A stretch of DNA of 64,000 nt from Thermogemmatispora aurantia (GCF_008974285.1 NZ_BKZV01000004.1:232752-296751); one strand, 5' to 3'. Counted from the stretch's first letter, positions 44,346 to 52,989 are shown. Notes: generated from the sequence alone by a model not told the origin. Numbers and translations are program-made.

Positions 44346-44900
44346 ATGTCCAGCTTTCCTCGTCCTCCCCGCGTGCGCGAGAGCACCTTGCTGGCCGGCT
44401 GGCTCTTCGCCGATCTGCTGCTCGGCCTGGCGGTCATCTTTCTGGCCGCCAATACCTATGCGAAGGTGCCGCCGCCGGTGACACCAACGCCGACGAGGCT
44501 GGCGGTCACTCCCTCGCCAACGGTGCTGCCGCGCCTGGAATTGCACCATCACCGCTTTACGGTGACGGTCGATGCCAACGGCTTGCTGACCAACGACGCC
44601 GGGGCTGTGGCGGCCTTCAAGCGTCAGGTGCGGGCGCAGTCCTTTCTCATTGGGCGCACGGCGGGCCTCGTCATCGTCTACGACGGTGCGCCGACGGTGG
44701 ACGCCATTGGCACCTCCCTCGATGTGTCACGCAAGGTGATGAGCCTGCTCGCTCAGATGGGCAGTCAGGAGCACTTTGCCTTTACCTGTACCTCTTTCTA
44801 CGATCCGCTCTATACGCTGGGCCAGGATCAGAGCACGGTGACGGTCGATGTCTACCTGTTTACGGAGCATCTTCAGACGTGCCCGCCGGCTCTGTTCTAG
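44346..44900 (+). CDS. Single-helix membrane protein with intramembrane Asp (MotB-like position)
   Basis: Protein of 184 residues. A short basic N-terminus is followed by one hydrophobic helix (about 14-36, LLAGWLFADLLLGLAVIFLA) with Asp23 inside it. Then comes a Pro/Thr-rich spacer and a compact C-terminal domain that should lie outside the membrane. An Asp in that position, in an F-A-D-L context, is the pattern of the proton-carrying helix of MotB/ExbD-type proteins. The C-terminal domain does not obviously match OmpA. AGGAGGA precedes ATG 44346, so I reject a longer frame. It closes the TerY-P/GTPase cluster. Confidence 0.7.
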   Translation: MSSFPRPPRVRESTLLAGWLFADLLLGLAVIFLAANTYAKVPPPVTPTPTRLAVTPSPTVLPRLELHHHRFTVTVDANGLLTNDAGAVAAFKRQVRAQSFLIGRTAGLVIVYDGAPTVDAIGTSLDVSRKVMSLLAQMGSQEHFAFTCTSFYDPLYTLGQDQSTVTVDVYLFTEHLQTCPPALF

Positions 44901-44918
44901 CCGCGCGCCGGCACGCTG

Positions 44919-44945
44919 AGCGGCCCCGTGTTGGGCCTTGCCGCT
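44919..44945. terminator. Weak hairpin between convergent genes
   Basis: AGCGG (44919-44923) pairs with CCGCT (44941-44945), with an inner CCC/GGG. It sits in the 92-base gap between convergent stops at 44900 and 44993. There is no T-run, so this is only a plausible bidirectional end. Confidence 0.3.
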
Positions 44946-44992
44946 CTGAGTGGGGACCTCACGCCGCTCGGCTCGGACGGCCTGGCCCTCCC

Positions 44993-45889
44993 TTAGCGCT
45001 CGCGCTCGCTGCGGACAAAGAGGATCGTGCCCACGACCAGGCAGAGCAGCGTCAGGGCGCAGACAACCACCAGATTGACCAACGGTCCCTCCAGAACGAT
45101 CTGGTTGTACTCGGGCTGGCCGCTGTAGACGACGTTGCGCAGCAGGTCGGCGGCATAGCGCAGGGGCGTGATCTTCGACAGGAGATCCAGGTACCAGGGC
45201 AGGTTGCGTATGGGAATGAAGACCCCGCCCAGGAAGAATTGCGGGAAGAGCAGCAGTGGAAAGATCTGGTTGGCGCTGCGCTGGCTGCTGAAGAGCGAGA
45301 TGAGCAGGACGCCAAAGGCGCCGCCCGAGAAGCAGATCAGCAGGGCCACTGGCCCGAGCAGGAGCAGGCCCGGCAGCGAGACCGGGAAATGGAAGAAGAG
45401 GATGCCCAGCAGGGTGATCAGAACCCCCTGCAATAGGGAGGTCAGGGCCGCCCCCAGGATCTTGCCGAAGATCAGGGCGTAGCGCGAGATGGGGGCGATG
45501 AGCAGCTCCTGGGTGAAGTCGTTCTCGCGGTCTTCCAGGAGCGAAAGAATGCCGCTCATCGTGTACTGGTAGAGCGTGATGGCCAGCATGCCGGTGACAG
45601 CGAAGCTCATCAGGTTGTAGCCAGCGGCTTTGCCGAAGTTGCTCTGTAGCGGCCCGTCCAGCCCTAGGATCAGAAGGATGGGCATGACCAGGGCGAAGAC
45701 GAGCTGAATGCGGTCGCGCAGGAAACGCGTGACCTCACGGGCGGCGATGGTCACAATGGCGTTCCAGGTGGCATTAAGTGGGCGCTGCGTCGGCGCCTCC
45801 ATGATGAGGCGCAGTAGCTCGTCGTGGCGCTTGCCTTCAGCAGCGGAGCGTGTGCTGAGCCCAGACGATGGTTGGGTAATGGCGGACAT
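44993..45889 (-). CDS. ABC-2 type exporter permease (DrrB-like), copy A
   Basis: Membrane permease of about 298 residues with six hydrophobic segments. It belongs to the ABC-2 group: a cytoplasmic N-terminus with REVTRFLRDRIQLVFALVMPILL, the DFTQELLIAPISR segment and the LGGVFIPIRNLPWYLDLLSKITPLRYAADLLR signature are typical of DrrB/NodJ-like exporters. It is a close tandem copy of the gene at 46327-47220, and even the last codons and the bases around the stop are the same. I start at ATG 45889 with GAGGAGG upstream; a longer frame reads through a CTGGTGCTG repeat and is not homologous. Confidence 0.9.
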   Translation of the reverse strand: MSAITQPSSGLSTRSAAEGKRHDELLRLIMEAPTQRPLNATWNAIVTIAAREVTRFLRDRIQLVFALVMPILLILGLDGPLQSNFGKAAGYNLMSFAVTGMLAITLYQYTMSGILSLLEDRENDFTQELLIAPISRYALIFGKILGAALTSLLQGVLITLLGILFFHFPVSLPGLLLLGPVALLICFSGGAFGVLLISLFSSQRSANQIFPLLLFPQFFLGGVFIPIRNLPWYLDLLSKITPLRYAADLLRNVVYSGQPEYNQIVLEGPLVNLVVVCALTLLCLVVGTILFVRSERER

Positions 45890-46326
45890 AAAAACGTTGT
45901 TCCTCCTCACTGTTGCAGGTGTGCTGACCGAGAGGTGACGGTCAGGCATCTGCCAGGCCCGGTATGCTGGTGCTGCTGGTGCTGCTGGTGCTCCTCTGCA
46001 CCAGGTTGAGCAGCGCGACGCCTCCGGGAGTGTGAGCGAGCGAGTTCTACCCTGAACCTGGCTGCTCTCCTCAATACGAACGTGTGGCCTGGCTCTCGCT
46101 GATGACAATCGTGTAGAGCTGTATTCGGCCTTCGTCCGGCGGTGTGATTCTCTTCATTTTATCGTATCTCTCCTCCGTGAGGTCAGTGCTGGCGGTAGTG
46201 CTGACGAGCTATCATCTGTCTCTCCTCCTCCTTTCCCAGGCGACCATCGGCCTCTTGTCTCCCTCTGTGCTGGGTTGAGCTGGCGTGGCGTTGGCACAGG
46301 GGGCGGACGCGCAGGGCGCTGCTTCC
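45890..46326. other. Spacer between duplicated permease genes
   Basis: A 437-base gap. It contains a 9-bp tandem triplication, CTGGTGCTG, at 45967-45993, just upstream of copy A. I see no gene, terminator or strong promoter, so read-through from copy B is likely. Confidence 0.45.
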
Positions 46327-47220
46327 TTAGCGCTCGCGCTCGCTGCGGACAAAGAGGATCGTGCCCACGACCAGGCAGAGCAGCGTCAGGGCGCAGACAA
46401 CCACCAGATTGATAAGCGGCTCTTGTAGGACGATCTGGTTGTACTCGGGCTGGCCGCTGTAGACGACGCTGCGCAGCAGGTCGGCGGCGTAGAGCAGGGG
46501 CGTGATCTTCGACAGGAGATCCAGGTACCAGGGCAGGTTGTGCATGGGAATGAAGACCCCGCCCAGGAAGAATTGCGGGAAGAGCAGCAGCGGAAGGACC
46601 TGGCTGGCGCTGCGCTGGCTGCTGAAGAGCGAGATGAGCAGGACGCCAAAGGCGCCGCCCAAGAAGCAGATCAGCAGGGCCACCGGCCCGAGCAGGAGCA
46701 GGCCCGGCAGCGAGACCGGGAAATGGAAGAAGAGGATGCCCAGCAGGGTGATCAGAACCCCCTGCAGCAGCGCGACTACCGAGGCCCCGACGATCTTGCC
46801 GAAGATCAGGGCGTAGCGCGAGATGGGGGCGATGAGCAGCTCCTGGGTGAAGTCGTTCTCGCGGTCCTCCAGGAGCGAAAGGATGCCTATCAGGGTGTGC
46901 TGATAGAAGGACAGGGCCAGCATGCCGGTGATGGCGAAGCCCATCAGGTTGTAGCCAGCGGCTTTGCCGAAGCTGCTCTGTAGCGGCCCGTCCAGCCCCA
47001 GGATCAGAAGAATGGGCATGAACAGGGCGAAGACGAGCTGAGTGGGGTCGTGTAGGAAACGCGTGACCTCGCGGGCGGCGATGGTCACAAAGGTGTTCCA
47101 GGTAGCGTTGAGTGGACGCTGCGTCGGCGCCTCCATGATGAGGCGCAGCAGCTCGTCGTGGTGGCTCGCTGTGGCGGAAGCCACGCTCACGGTGGCGGTG
47201 GAACGAGAGAGCGCGGACAT
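46327..47220 (-). CDS. ABC-2 type exporter permease (DrrB-like), copy B
   Basis: Membrane permease of 297 residues, nearly identical over its length to copy A. It differs mainly in the first 20 residues and around the third helix (GFAITGMLALSFYQHTLIG against SFAVTGMLAITLYQYTMSG). It lies 6 bases from the stop of the ATPase gene and is clearly in one operon with it. Two related permeases with one ATPase suggest a heteromeric transporter or two alternative ones. Substrate class by analogy with DrrAB: hydrophobic drug, lipid or polymer; not determinable here. Confidence 0.92.
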   Translation of the reverse strand: MSALSRSTATVSVASATASHHDELLRLIMEAPTQRPLNATWNTFVTIAAREVTRFLHDPTQLVFALFMPILLILGLDGPLQSSFGKAAGYNLMGFAITGMLALSFYQHTLIGILSLLEDRENDFTQELLIAPISRYALIFGKIVGASVVALLQGVLITLLGILFFHFPVSLPGLLLLGPVALLICFLGGAFGVLLISLFSSQRSASQVLPLLLFPQFFLGGVFIPMHNLPWYLDLLSKITPLLYAADLLRSVVYSGQPEYNQIVLQEPLINLVVVCALTLLCLVVGTILFVRSERER

Positions 47221-47226
47221 CGCGAT

Positions 47227-48309
47227 TTACTCCTCCTCATTTTCCAGCATGTGCTGGCCAATGATCTGCAGATAGGCCTCTTCCAGGGATGGCGTGCGCG
47301 TCTGCACCAGGCTGAGCGGCGTCTCCAGTCTCTTCAGCAGGTGCTGCACCTGGGGGCCGGCAACGGGCAGTTCAAAGACGGTCCCCTCCTGAAAGGGAAC
47401 CCCGAGCTGCTGCAGCTCCTGGCGCAGGCGGGCGCGCTCGGGCGAATCCAGCAGGAGGCTGGCCTGCGTCAGATTGGTCTTGAGCTGCTCGGGGGTGCCG
47501 GCGGCCACAATCTTGCCGCGGCTCATGATGCAGACAGCATCGGCCTCTTCGACTTCTTCGAGATAGTGGGTGGTCAGGAAGATGGTTGTCCGTCCAGTGG
47601 CGCGCACGCGGCGCAGGTAGTCCCACAGGCTGTGACGGCTCTCGGGATCAAGCCCGGTCGTCGGCTCGTCGAGGAAGAGGACGGCGGGGCGGTGCAACAG
47701 GCCGCGCAGGATCTCCAGTTTGCGCTTCATGCCGCCGGAGAATGTTTTGACCGGTTTGAAGAGGCTGTCACTGATGCCGAGCAGCTCGGCCAGGGCCTCG
47801 ACCTGCTGGCGATAGGCTGCGGGCATGAGGCGGAAGCCCGGGCGATAGGGATAGATGCCGTAGAGGGCAGCGTGCAGGCGGACATTCTCTTCGGCGGTCA
47901 GGTTCTGATCCAGGCTTGGTTTCTGGAAGACAATGCCGATGTTGCGGCGGATCTGAGGCGATTGCGTCTCCAGATCATAGCCGGCAATGCGCACGCGGCC
48001 CGCTGTCGGGCTGAGGGTGGTGGTCAGGATAGAGATGACGGTCGTCTTGCCGGCCCCGTTCGGCCCGAGCAGAGCGAAGAGGCTACCGGCGGGCACGCTG
48101 AAGCTGACACCATCCACGGCGTTGCGCCGGGCTTTTTTATAGCATTTGACCAGGTCCTCAACCTGGATAACAGGCTCGACGGTGGTCTGCCCCGGCTGGC
48201 GGGGCCGGTTCTCGTCGGTGACGGCGGTTTGCATGGCTGTTGTCCCTTCTTTCTTGGCTTTGGCGTGATTCCCTTCATCAGATGCCAGGGTGGCGCGTCG
48301 TTCACTCAT
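47227..48309 (-). CDS. ABC exporter ATP-binding protein (DrrA-like)
   Basis: ATPase of 360 residues. Walker A (GPNGAGKTT), Q-loop, signature FSGGMKRKLEI, Walker B ending LFLDEPTTGLD and switch histidine in FLTTHYLEE are all present. The extra C-terminal 100 residues and the CYKKARRNAVDGVSF opening match the daunorubicin-resistance DrrA group. I use the ATG at 48309 (GAGG four bases upstream); the ATG at 48234 is nearly as good. It heads an operon with two ABC-2 permeases. The giant LuxR regulator gene upstream, in the same direction, may control it. Confidence 0.92.
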   Translation of the reverse strand: MSERRATLASDEGNHAKAKKEGTTAMQTAVTDENRPRQPGQTTVEPVIQVEDLVKCYKKARRNAVDGVSFSVPAGSLFALLGPNGAGKTTVISILTTTLSPTAGRVRIAGYDLETQSPQIRRNIGIVFQKPSLDQNLTAEENVRLHAALYGIYPYRPGFRLMPAAYRQQVEALAELLGISDSLFKPVKTFSGGMKRKLEILRGLLHRPAVLFLDEPTTGLDPESRHSLWDYLRRVRATGRTTIFLTTHYLEEVEEADAVCIMSRGKIVAAGTPEQLKTNLTQASLLLDSPERARLRQELQQLGVPFQEGTVFELPVAGPQVQHLLKRLETPLSLVQTRTPSLEEAYLQIIGQHMLENEEE

Positions 48310-48646
48310 TGCGCCTCGCTGCAGCAGGCGCGCTCTCGATGTGGCCTGAACTGGGTGCCTGTCCTCTCACTCGTCGGCGCGCGCTCCTGGGCTGGTCTGC
48401 CGTCGCTCTCTGGACGGGGGAAGGCCGGATCAGTGCTGCCACGCCTGGCTGGCCTGGGCTGGCCTTCCCCGGAGGTGTGAACTGTTGCGCTGCCGATGGT
48501 AGTGTAACCCATGCACAGAAAGAGGACATCATCCTTCTGGATGATGGGCTGGATGATTGTGCCGTCCGCTGCCGTCCGCTGCCGTCCGCGCGGCGACCAG
48601 CCTCTTGGAGAGGCTGGCCTGAGAGACGGATGGCACGGCGAGCCGC
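48310..48646. other. Intergenic region with a hairpin and a triplicated decamer
   Basis: A 337-base gap between the LuxR stop and the exporter ATPase. CATCATCC (48527-48534) and GGATGATG (48539-48546) form an 8-bp hairpin which, on the minus strand, is followed by the pyrimidine tract TCCTCTTTCT, a possible terminator for the LuxR gene. TGCCGTCCGC is repeated three times in tandem at 48560-48589. No gene is seen. Confidence 0.5.
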
Positions 48647-51600
48647 TTAGAGAAGACCGTAGCGGCGGGCGGTGGCGATGGCGCGATGGCGGTTGTGGAC
48701 GTTGAGTTTCTGGTAGAGGTGCTGGATGTGGGTGCGCACGGTGTTAACCGAGACGATGAGTTCCTCGGCGATCTCGGCGTTGCTGTAGCCGGCGGCCAGC
48801 AGACGCAGGATACGCAGCTCCTGGGCCGAGAGTGGCTCAGGGAGAAGGGTCTCGGCGGGGGTGATGATGGGCGGCTGCTGGCTAGACGCGACGGCGAAGT
48901 CCTGCAGGAGGCTCTCGGCATAGGCGCGCAGGGTTTGCCCACGCACGCGCGGGAGCAGCTCGCGCAGCAGGGCGGCCAGCGGCTCGCCTTCGTCCAGGAA
49001 GATGCGTCGATGCCCTTCGATCTGCCCCTGTTCGAGGGCGCTGCCGAGGAAGGTGCCGGCAAGTACCGGGTCGTGCTCCTGGGCGTAGGCCCGGGCGAGC
49101 AGGAGGCGCGCCTGCAGCAGGCCACGCCCGCGCCCGCTTTGCCACGCCTGCTCATGGATATTCTCCAGGAGGGGGATGGCCTGACGAGCCTGACCGTTGG
49201 CCAGCAGCAGACGGGCCACGAGCAGCCGGTATTGTTCTTGCACTAGGCCGTTGGGAGCCTGGTCGCCGGCGACGAGGTGGGCGCCCTGGCTCTCGATGGG
49301 GGTTGAGGCGGCGGGGGTCGCTGCGGCTAACGAGGTCGTCCCCGTGCTCCCCTCGACGGCGAGGTCCGGTCTGACCGGCATCGTCAGCAAAGGCTGCGAG
49401 CCGTCCGGGCTGGCCGCCAGCTCGTAGTGATCTTTCAGGCCAAGCAACCGCCCCAGCTCGTCAGCGCTCTCGCGGGCAGCCTCCAGGTCGCCGCGTGCAA
49501 GGTCGAGACGCGCCAGCCGGGTAAGTAGCTCGGCGCGCGGGTAGTGATTGTAGCCTGGGTGAGGGAATGTGGCGCTGGTCTGCAGCAGCAGGAGGCGAAG
49601 GCTCTCACGGGCGGCGTCGAGCTGGCCGCGCGCCTGGCTGATGAGCGCGCGCAGTCGGCGGGCGTCCAGGCTGAGCAGGGAGAAGAGAAAAGCGTCGCGC
49701 TCGTCGCTGGCACCGGCTTGCAGGGTGCTCAGGCGCTCTTCCAAAAGATCTAGCTGCTCTTCGGCTCCGGCCAGGTCGTTCCTATCGTAGAGGATCTGGG
49801 CTTGCCCCATCAAGGCCATGAGAGCGGGGGGACGCTGCGGTGGGCTGGCGCTGGCCAGGTAGCGGTAATGGTAGGCCGCGGTTTGCAGCTTGCCGGCCAG
49901 GGTGGCTAGGGAGGCGCGCAGGCTGCTGAAGCCGCTAAACCATTCTTCGCTGGGGGGAGCGAGCTGCTCGATCGCGCCGATCTGCATGAGGCTTTCGATG
50001 TCGCGGCTGATCGTCTCCGCCTCTTTGAGGTTGCCGCTCTGCAGGTAGTAGCCAAAGAGGTAGCCCAGGCAGAGCAGGCGCCAGTCGCTTTCTTCGGGGG
50101 GCAGGTATTCCAGGGCGGCCCGCGCGTAGACAGCGCTCTGGTAGGCTCGCTGGCTGGGCTGCCTGGGCGAGGTCGGCAGGTACTCCAGCGTCAGCATGCG
50201 ACAGGCATAGAGCTGCCCCAGGCCGGCCCGATCGTCGCTCTGGCGCCATAGCTCTTCGGCGCGCTGCAGCAGATCATTGATGCGCGCGATGTGGGCACGC
50301 GCTGGCTGGTGCTCCGGGTCGAAGCTGGCCCGCTGGTCGCGTAGGAAGGAGTGGATGACCAGGGCACTGACCAGGCAGAGCTGGGGCCGGCTCCAGACGA
50401 GTGGCTCGGGCACGGCCTCCAGCCAGCACCGCAGGCGCTGTAAGGCGTTGTGGTCGCCCCAACTCAGGAAGCGCAGGGGGATCGTGAAGCGCTCGATGAG
50501 TTCGGCGACCCACGGGTTGACGCCGGACTGCAGCGCCAGCTCAATGGCCTCTTCGAGCTGGCCGTGATTGGCGTACCAGCGGCTGGCCTGGTAGTGGATG
50601 AGGCGCACTTCTTCGCGCGGCAGCCGACGCCGTGCCTCGTGCTGCAAGGCTTCGGCAAAGAGCGGGTAATAGCGGTAGATCCTGTGCAGCGGGTCAAGCG
50701 GCTCGATAAAGAGGTTTCTGCGCTCTAGCTCCTCCAGCAAGGCGGCGCTTCCGTGAAGGTTGTGGGGGCTGACGGCGCAGCAGAGGTCGGGCTGCAGGCG
50801 CGGCAGCCAGCAGGTGCGCAGGAGGAAGTCTTGCAGGTGCGGCGGCAGACCCTGCAGGACTTCGCTGCTGAAGTAGTCGAAGAGTGGGCGCTGGCTGCCG
50901 CGGAAGTCGCTCAGGAGGCGCTCCAGGGCGGCGGGGGCCAATGCCCTGCCGTCGCGCTCGCCGGCCAGCCTGGCGCTCTCTAAGAGGAGGGAAAGCAGGC
51001 GCAGGCCAGCCGGCCAGCCGGCAATGAGCTGGTCGATCTGCTCTAGCTGCTCGGGGGCGAGGCCATAGGGACGCAGGAAGGCGGCGCTTTCGGCCTGGGA
51101 GAGGCGAAGCTCTGGGCCGCGTAGCTCTAGCAGGGCGCCGGAGGCGCGCAGGCTGGCCAGCGGCAATGGCGGCTCTTCGCGCGTGAGCAGGACGAGGCAG
51201 AGGCCGGCGGGCAGGTGGCCGACGAGGAAGGCCAGCGCCTGGTGGATGGCCTCGGCGTTGATGAGGTGGTAGTTCTCCAGGATGAGCAGGCCGCGGGCAT
51301 CATGTTGGCTGAGGAAATTGAGCAGCAAGACGAGCTGGTCGGCCAGTATCTCGCTGACGGAGCTGGGGGCGACGCCGACGGAGGCCAGTCCGGCCAGGCC
51401 AGTGGCCAGGGAGCTGGCTGGCGTTGGGGCGAGGCGCTGGCTCTCGCCCGCAGAGAGCCAGGGCGCGCAGGCGGCGACGAGGTAGCGCCAGAAATGCAGT
51501 GGCTCGTTGTCGGCGGCGTCAAGGGTGAGCCAGGCCACGGGTGGGGCGCCTTCTCCTTCGGCGAGATGGGCCAGCCACTGGCGCACCAGGCTGCTTTTGC

Positions 51601-52147
51601 CGCTGCCCGCCGGGGCACAGAGCAGGATCAGCCGCCGCTCGCGCCCGCGGTCGAGGAGGGTTAGCAGGTGCTCGCGACGGATGAGATCGCCAGGCAGGGC
51701 CGGCGGCCTGAGCCTGGTCTGCAGCAGCGGCCCTCTGCTATCGCGCAGTCCATGTTCGTGACGGGCCCGCATGTAGTCGCGCAGGCGGCGACAGCCAAGC
51801 TCTAGCCTGGCGGCGACTTCCTCCAGGCGCTCTAGCGTGAGGGACTCGGTTTTGCCGGCGTACTGCTTGAAGGTGCGGTGCAGGCAGTGTCGAAAGGCGT
51901 ACCAGTAGATGGGACGCCCCTTACGGGTCTCGCGACGCAGGGTCAGTCGACCCCGCTGCCCTCTGAAGGTGAAGGCGCTCTGGCTCTCTAGCCAGGCTCG
52001 CCACTCCTCCGGTTGACGCGGCAGAGGGGCAAGCGCGCCGTCCGACTTGATACGTAGGACGTACTCCTCTTGTTTTGGTAACCAGACAATCTCGATCGCG
52101 GTGTGAGTTGTTGACGGTGGTGGGGTTGCAGATTCGCCGCTGTGCAA
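48647..52147 (-). CDS. Giant MalT-type LuxR family transcriptional regulator (LAL)
   Basis: Regulator of about 1166 residues. A module near the N-terminus (SAFTFRGQRGRLTLRRE, then YWYAFRHC) precedes a STAND-type ATPase with P-loop CAPAGSGKSS (about 175-184) and a long TPR-like helical region. It ends in a LuxR helix-turn-helix: LSAQELRILRLLAAGYSNAEIAEELIVSVNTVRTH and a KLNVHNRH recognition region. I propose a TTG start at 52147 because GGGAGGAGAGGA lies just upstream, and the frame beyond it (to 52501) is low-complexity and unlike the family. Such proteins sense a ligand through the ATPase/TPR part and activate transcription. The ABC exporter downstream is a plausible target. Confidence 0.85.
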   Translation of the reverse strand: MHSGESATPPPSTTHTAIEIVWLPKQEEYVLRIKSDGALAPLPRQPEEWRAWLESQSAFTFRGQRGRLTLRRETRKGRPIYWYAFRHCLHRTFKQYAGKTESLTLERLEEVAARLELGCRRLRDYMRARHEHGLRDSRGPLLQTRLRPPALPGDLIRREHLLTLLDRGRERRLILLCAPAGSGKSSLVRQWLAHLAEGEGAPPVAWLTLDAADNEPLHFWRYLVAACAPWLSAGESQRLAPTPASSLATGLAGLASVGVAPSSVSEILADQLVLLLNFLSQHDARGLLILENYHLINAEAIHQALAFLVGHLPAGLCLVLLTREEPPLPLASLRASGALLELRGPELRLSQAESAAFLRPYGLAPEQLEQIDQLIAGWPAGLRLLSLLLESARLAGERDGRALAPAALERLLSDFRGSQRPLFDYFSSEVLQGLPPHLQDFLLRTCWLPRLQPDLCCAVSPHNLHGSAALLEELERRNLFIEPLDPLHRIYRYYPLFAEALQHEARRRLPREEVRLIHYQASRWYANHGQLEEAIELALQSGVNPWVAELIERFTIPLRFLSWGDHNALQRLRCWLEAVPEPLVWSRPQLCLVSALVIHSFLRDQRASFDPEHQPARAHIARINDLLQRAEELWRQSDDRAGLGQLYACRMLTLEYLPTSPRQPSQRAYQSAVYARAALEYLPPEESDWRLLCLGYLFGYYLQSGNLKEAETISRDIESLMQIGAIEQLAPPSEEWFSGFSSLRASLATLAGKLQTAAYHYRYLASASPPQRPPALMALMGQAQILYDRNDLAGAEEQLDLLEERLSTLQAGASDERDAFLFSLLSLDARRLRALISQARGQLDAARESLRLLLLQTSATFPHPGYNHYPRAELLTRLARLDLARGDLEAARESADELGRLLGLKDHYELAASPDGSQPLLTMPVRPDLAVEGSTGTTSLAAATPAASTPIESQGAHLVAGDQAPNGLVQEQYRLLVARLLLANGQARQAIPLLENIHEQAWQSGRGRGLLQARLLLARAYAQEHDPVLAGTFLGSALEQGQIEGHRRIFLDEGEPLAALLRELLPRVRGQTLRAYAESLLQDFAVASSQQPPIITPAETLLPEPLSAQELRILRLLAAGYSNAEIAEELIVSVNTVRTHIQHLYQKLNVHNRHRAIATARRYGLL

Positions 52148-52418
52148 GGTGTCCTCTCCTCCCCTGAACCTGGGACGGCGCGGGCTGCTCGTCAGGCCCG
52201 GTGCAGGTCCCGGCCCAGGATGCTCCCTATAACCACAATGGCAACAAGACGTGTTCCCCTCGGCTGGCGGCGGTCTTCCTCTCCTGCTCGCTATGGCGTT
52301 GGGGTAGGCCGGGGCTTCCCGCCTCACTCCAGTATACCAAAGTTCAGGCGCGCTCTTCCAGCCGCGCTTTGGGAGAGAAAAGCGGCACGATGGAGTGGAG
52401 CCGGTGGCTGGCCCGGCC
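52148..52418. other. Divergent intergenic region upstream of the LuxR gene
   Basis: Holds the probable leader of the LuxR gene, with a minus-strand TATACT at 52331-52336 lacking a clear -35. No small gene is supported. Confidence 0.4.
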
Positions 52419-52447
52419 TTGTCGCCCGCTGAGCTGGCTTGTATAAT
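52419..52447 (+). promoter_or_regulatory. Sigma-A-type promoter of the small membrane protein gene
   Basis: A -35 TTGTCG (52419-52424), 17-base spacer and perfect -10 TATAAT (52442-52447) lie about 115 bases ahead of the ATG at 52566. The gap 52148-52565 is otherwise gene-free. Confidence 0.65.
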
Positions 52448-52565
52448 ACATAGCAGATAGACGGCGATGGTGGGCCTCTCTTGACAGGCTGAGTCTCGCA
52501 TCGCCTCGCGTGTGGGGCGCGAGCCAGCCAGAGAGGACCGCCCGAAAAGCGAGGGAGCGAAAAAG

Positions 52566-52787
52566 ATGGCTGGTCGGCGTCGGCTGCTACCGGTGTTGCT
52601 CGGTCTGGGCCTGGCTCTGCTGGTGTTAGCCGTCTTCCTCTATGTGGGCAGCGGCCTGGCAGAGGTCGCGCTGCTGCAGGCATGGCAGGAGCCGTTTCCC
52701 TGGCGAACGGCCTGGAGCGGGCTGCTCGTGGGCCTGACGCTGGCGCTGCTCGTCAACCTCTGGCAGCGCACTCGCTCTGATGTGTGA
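52566..52787 (+). CDS. Small two-helix membrane protein
   Basis: Protein of 73 residues, almost entirely two hydrophobic helices (about 6-27 and 46-64) joined by a short acidic-aromatic loop, with basic ends (MAGRRR and WQRTRSDV). GGGAG eight bases before the ATG at 52566 and a good sigma-A promoter upstream argue that it is real. I do not recognise a family. It is followed by a possible attenuator and two uncharacterised genes on the same strand. Confidence 0.6.
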   Translation: MAGRRRLLPVLLGLGLALLVLAVFLYVGSGLAEVALLQAWQEPFPWRTAWSGLLVGLTLALLVNLWQRTRSDV

Positions 52788-52848
52788 GCGGGGCACCGGA
52801 GGCCTGATCTCGTAGGCGCTGATCTGTGCTTACGCTACTCGTCCACTC

Positions 52849-52886
52849 ATACTTACTTATACTTACCAGTACGATACCAGTACGAT
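52849..52886. repeat. Two short tandem repeats at helical spacing
   Basis: ATACTTAC occurs at 52849-52856 and 52859-52866 (10-bp period), followed by ACCAGTACGAT twice in tandem (52865-52875 and 52876-52886, 11-bp period). They lie directly upstream of the attenuator-like hairpin, where a regulator or polymerase could bind. Confidence 0.5.
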
Positions 52887-52897
52887 AGAAGAGCGAT

Positions 52898-52989
52898 GAA
52901 GCCCGCTTAATGCCTTTTCGGGGCTGATGGCTTCTACTCACTGTTCCCTGGCACAGCTGGCCAGGGCGGTGCGTAGAAGCCATTTTTTT
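52898..52989 (+). terminator. Intrinsic terminator with a possible antiterminator (attenuator-like)
   Basis: ATGGCTTCTAC (52927-52937) pairs perfectly with GTAGAAGCCAT (52973-52983). An inner stem CCCTGGC/GCCAGGG (52946-52966) strengthens it, and seven T residues follow (52983-52989). The upstream GAAGCC (52898-52903) can instead pair with GGCTTC (52929-52934), which would break the terminator. It lies 65 bases before the ATG of the next gene, so it could end the small membrane gene, an RNA, or act as a leader switch. Confidence 0.7.

Noticed and set aside
31034-44900. Canonical Zorya, BREX or DISARM defence system
   Set aside because: Apart from the stator-like layout of the last two proteins, no ZorC/ZorD helicase, PglX/PglZ/BrxL or DrmA-type gene is present.
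48560-48589. Triplicated TGCCGTCCGC as a mobile or CRISPR-like element
   Set aside because: Three direct copies without spacers are better explained as slippage in a GC-rich intergenic region.
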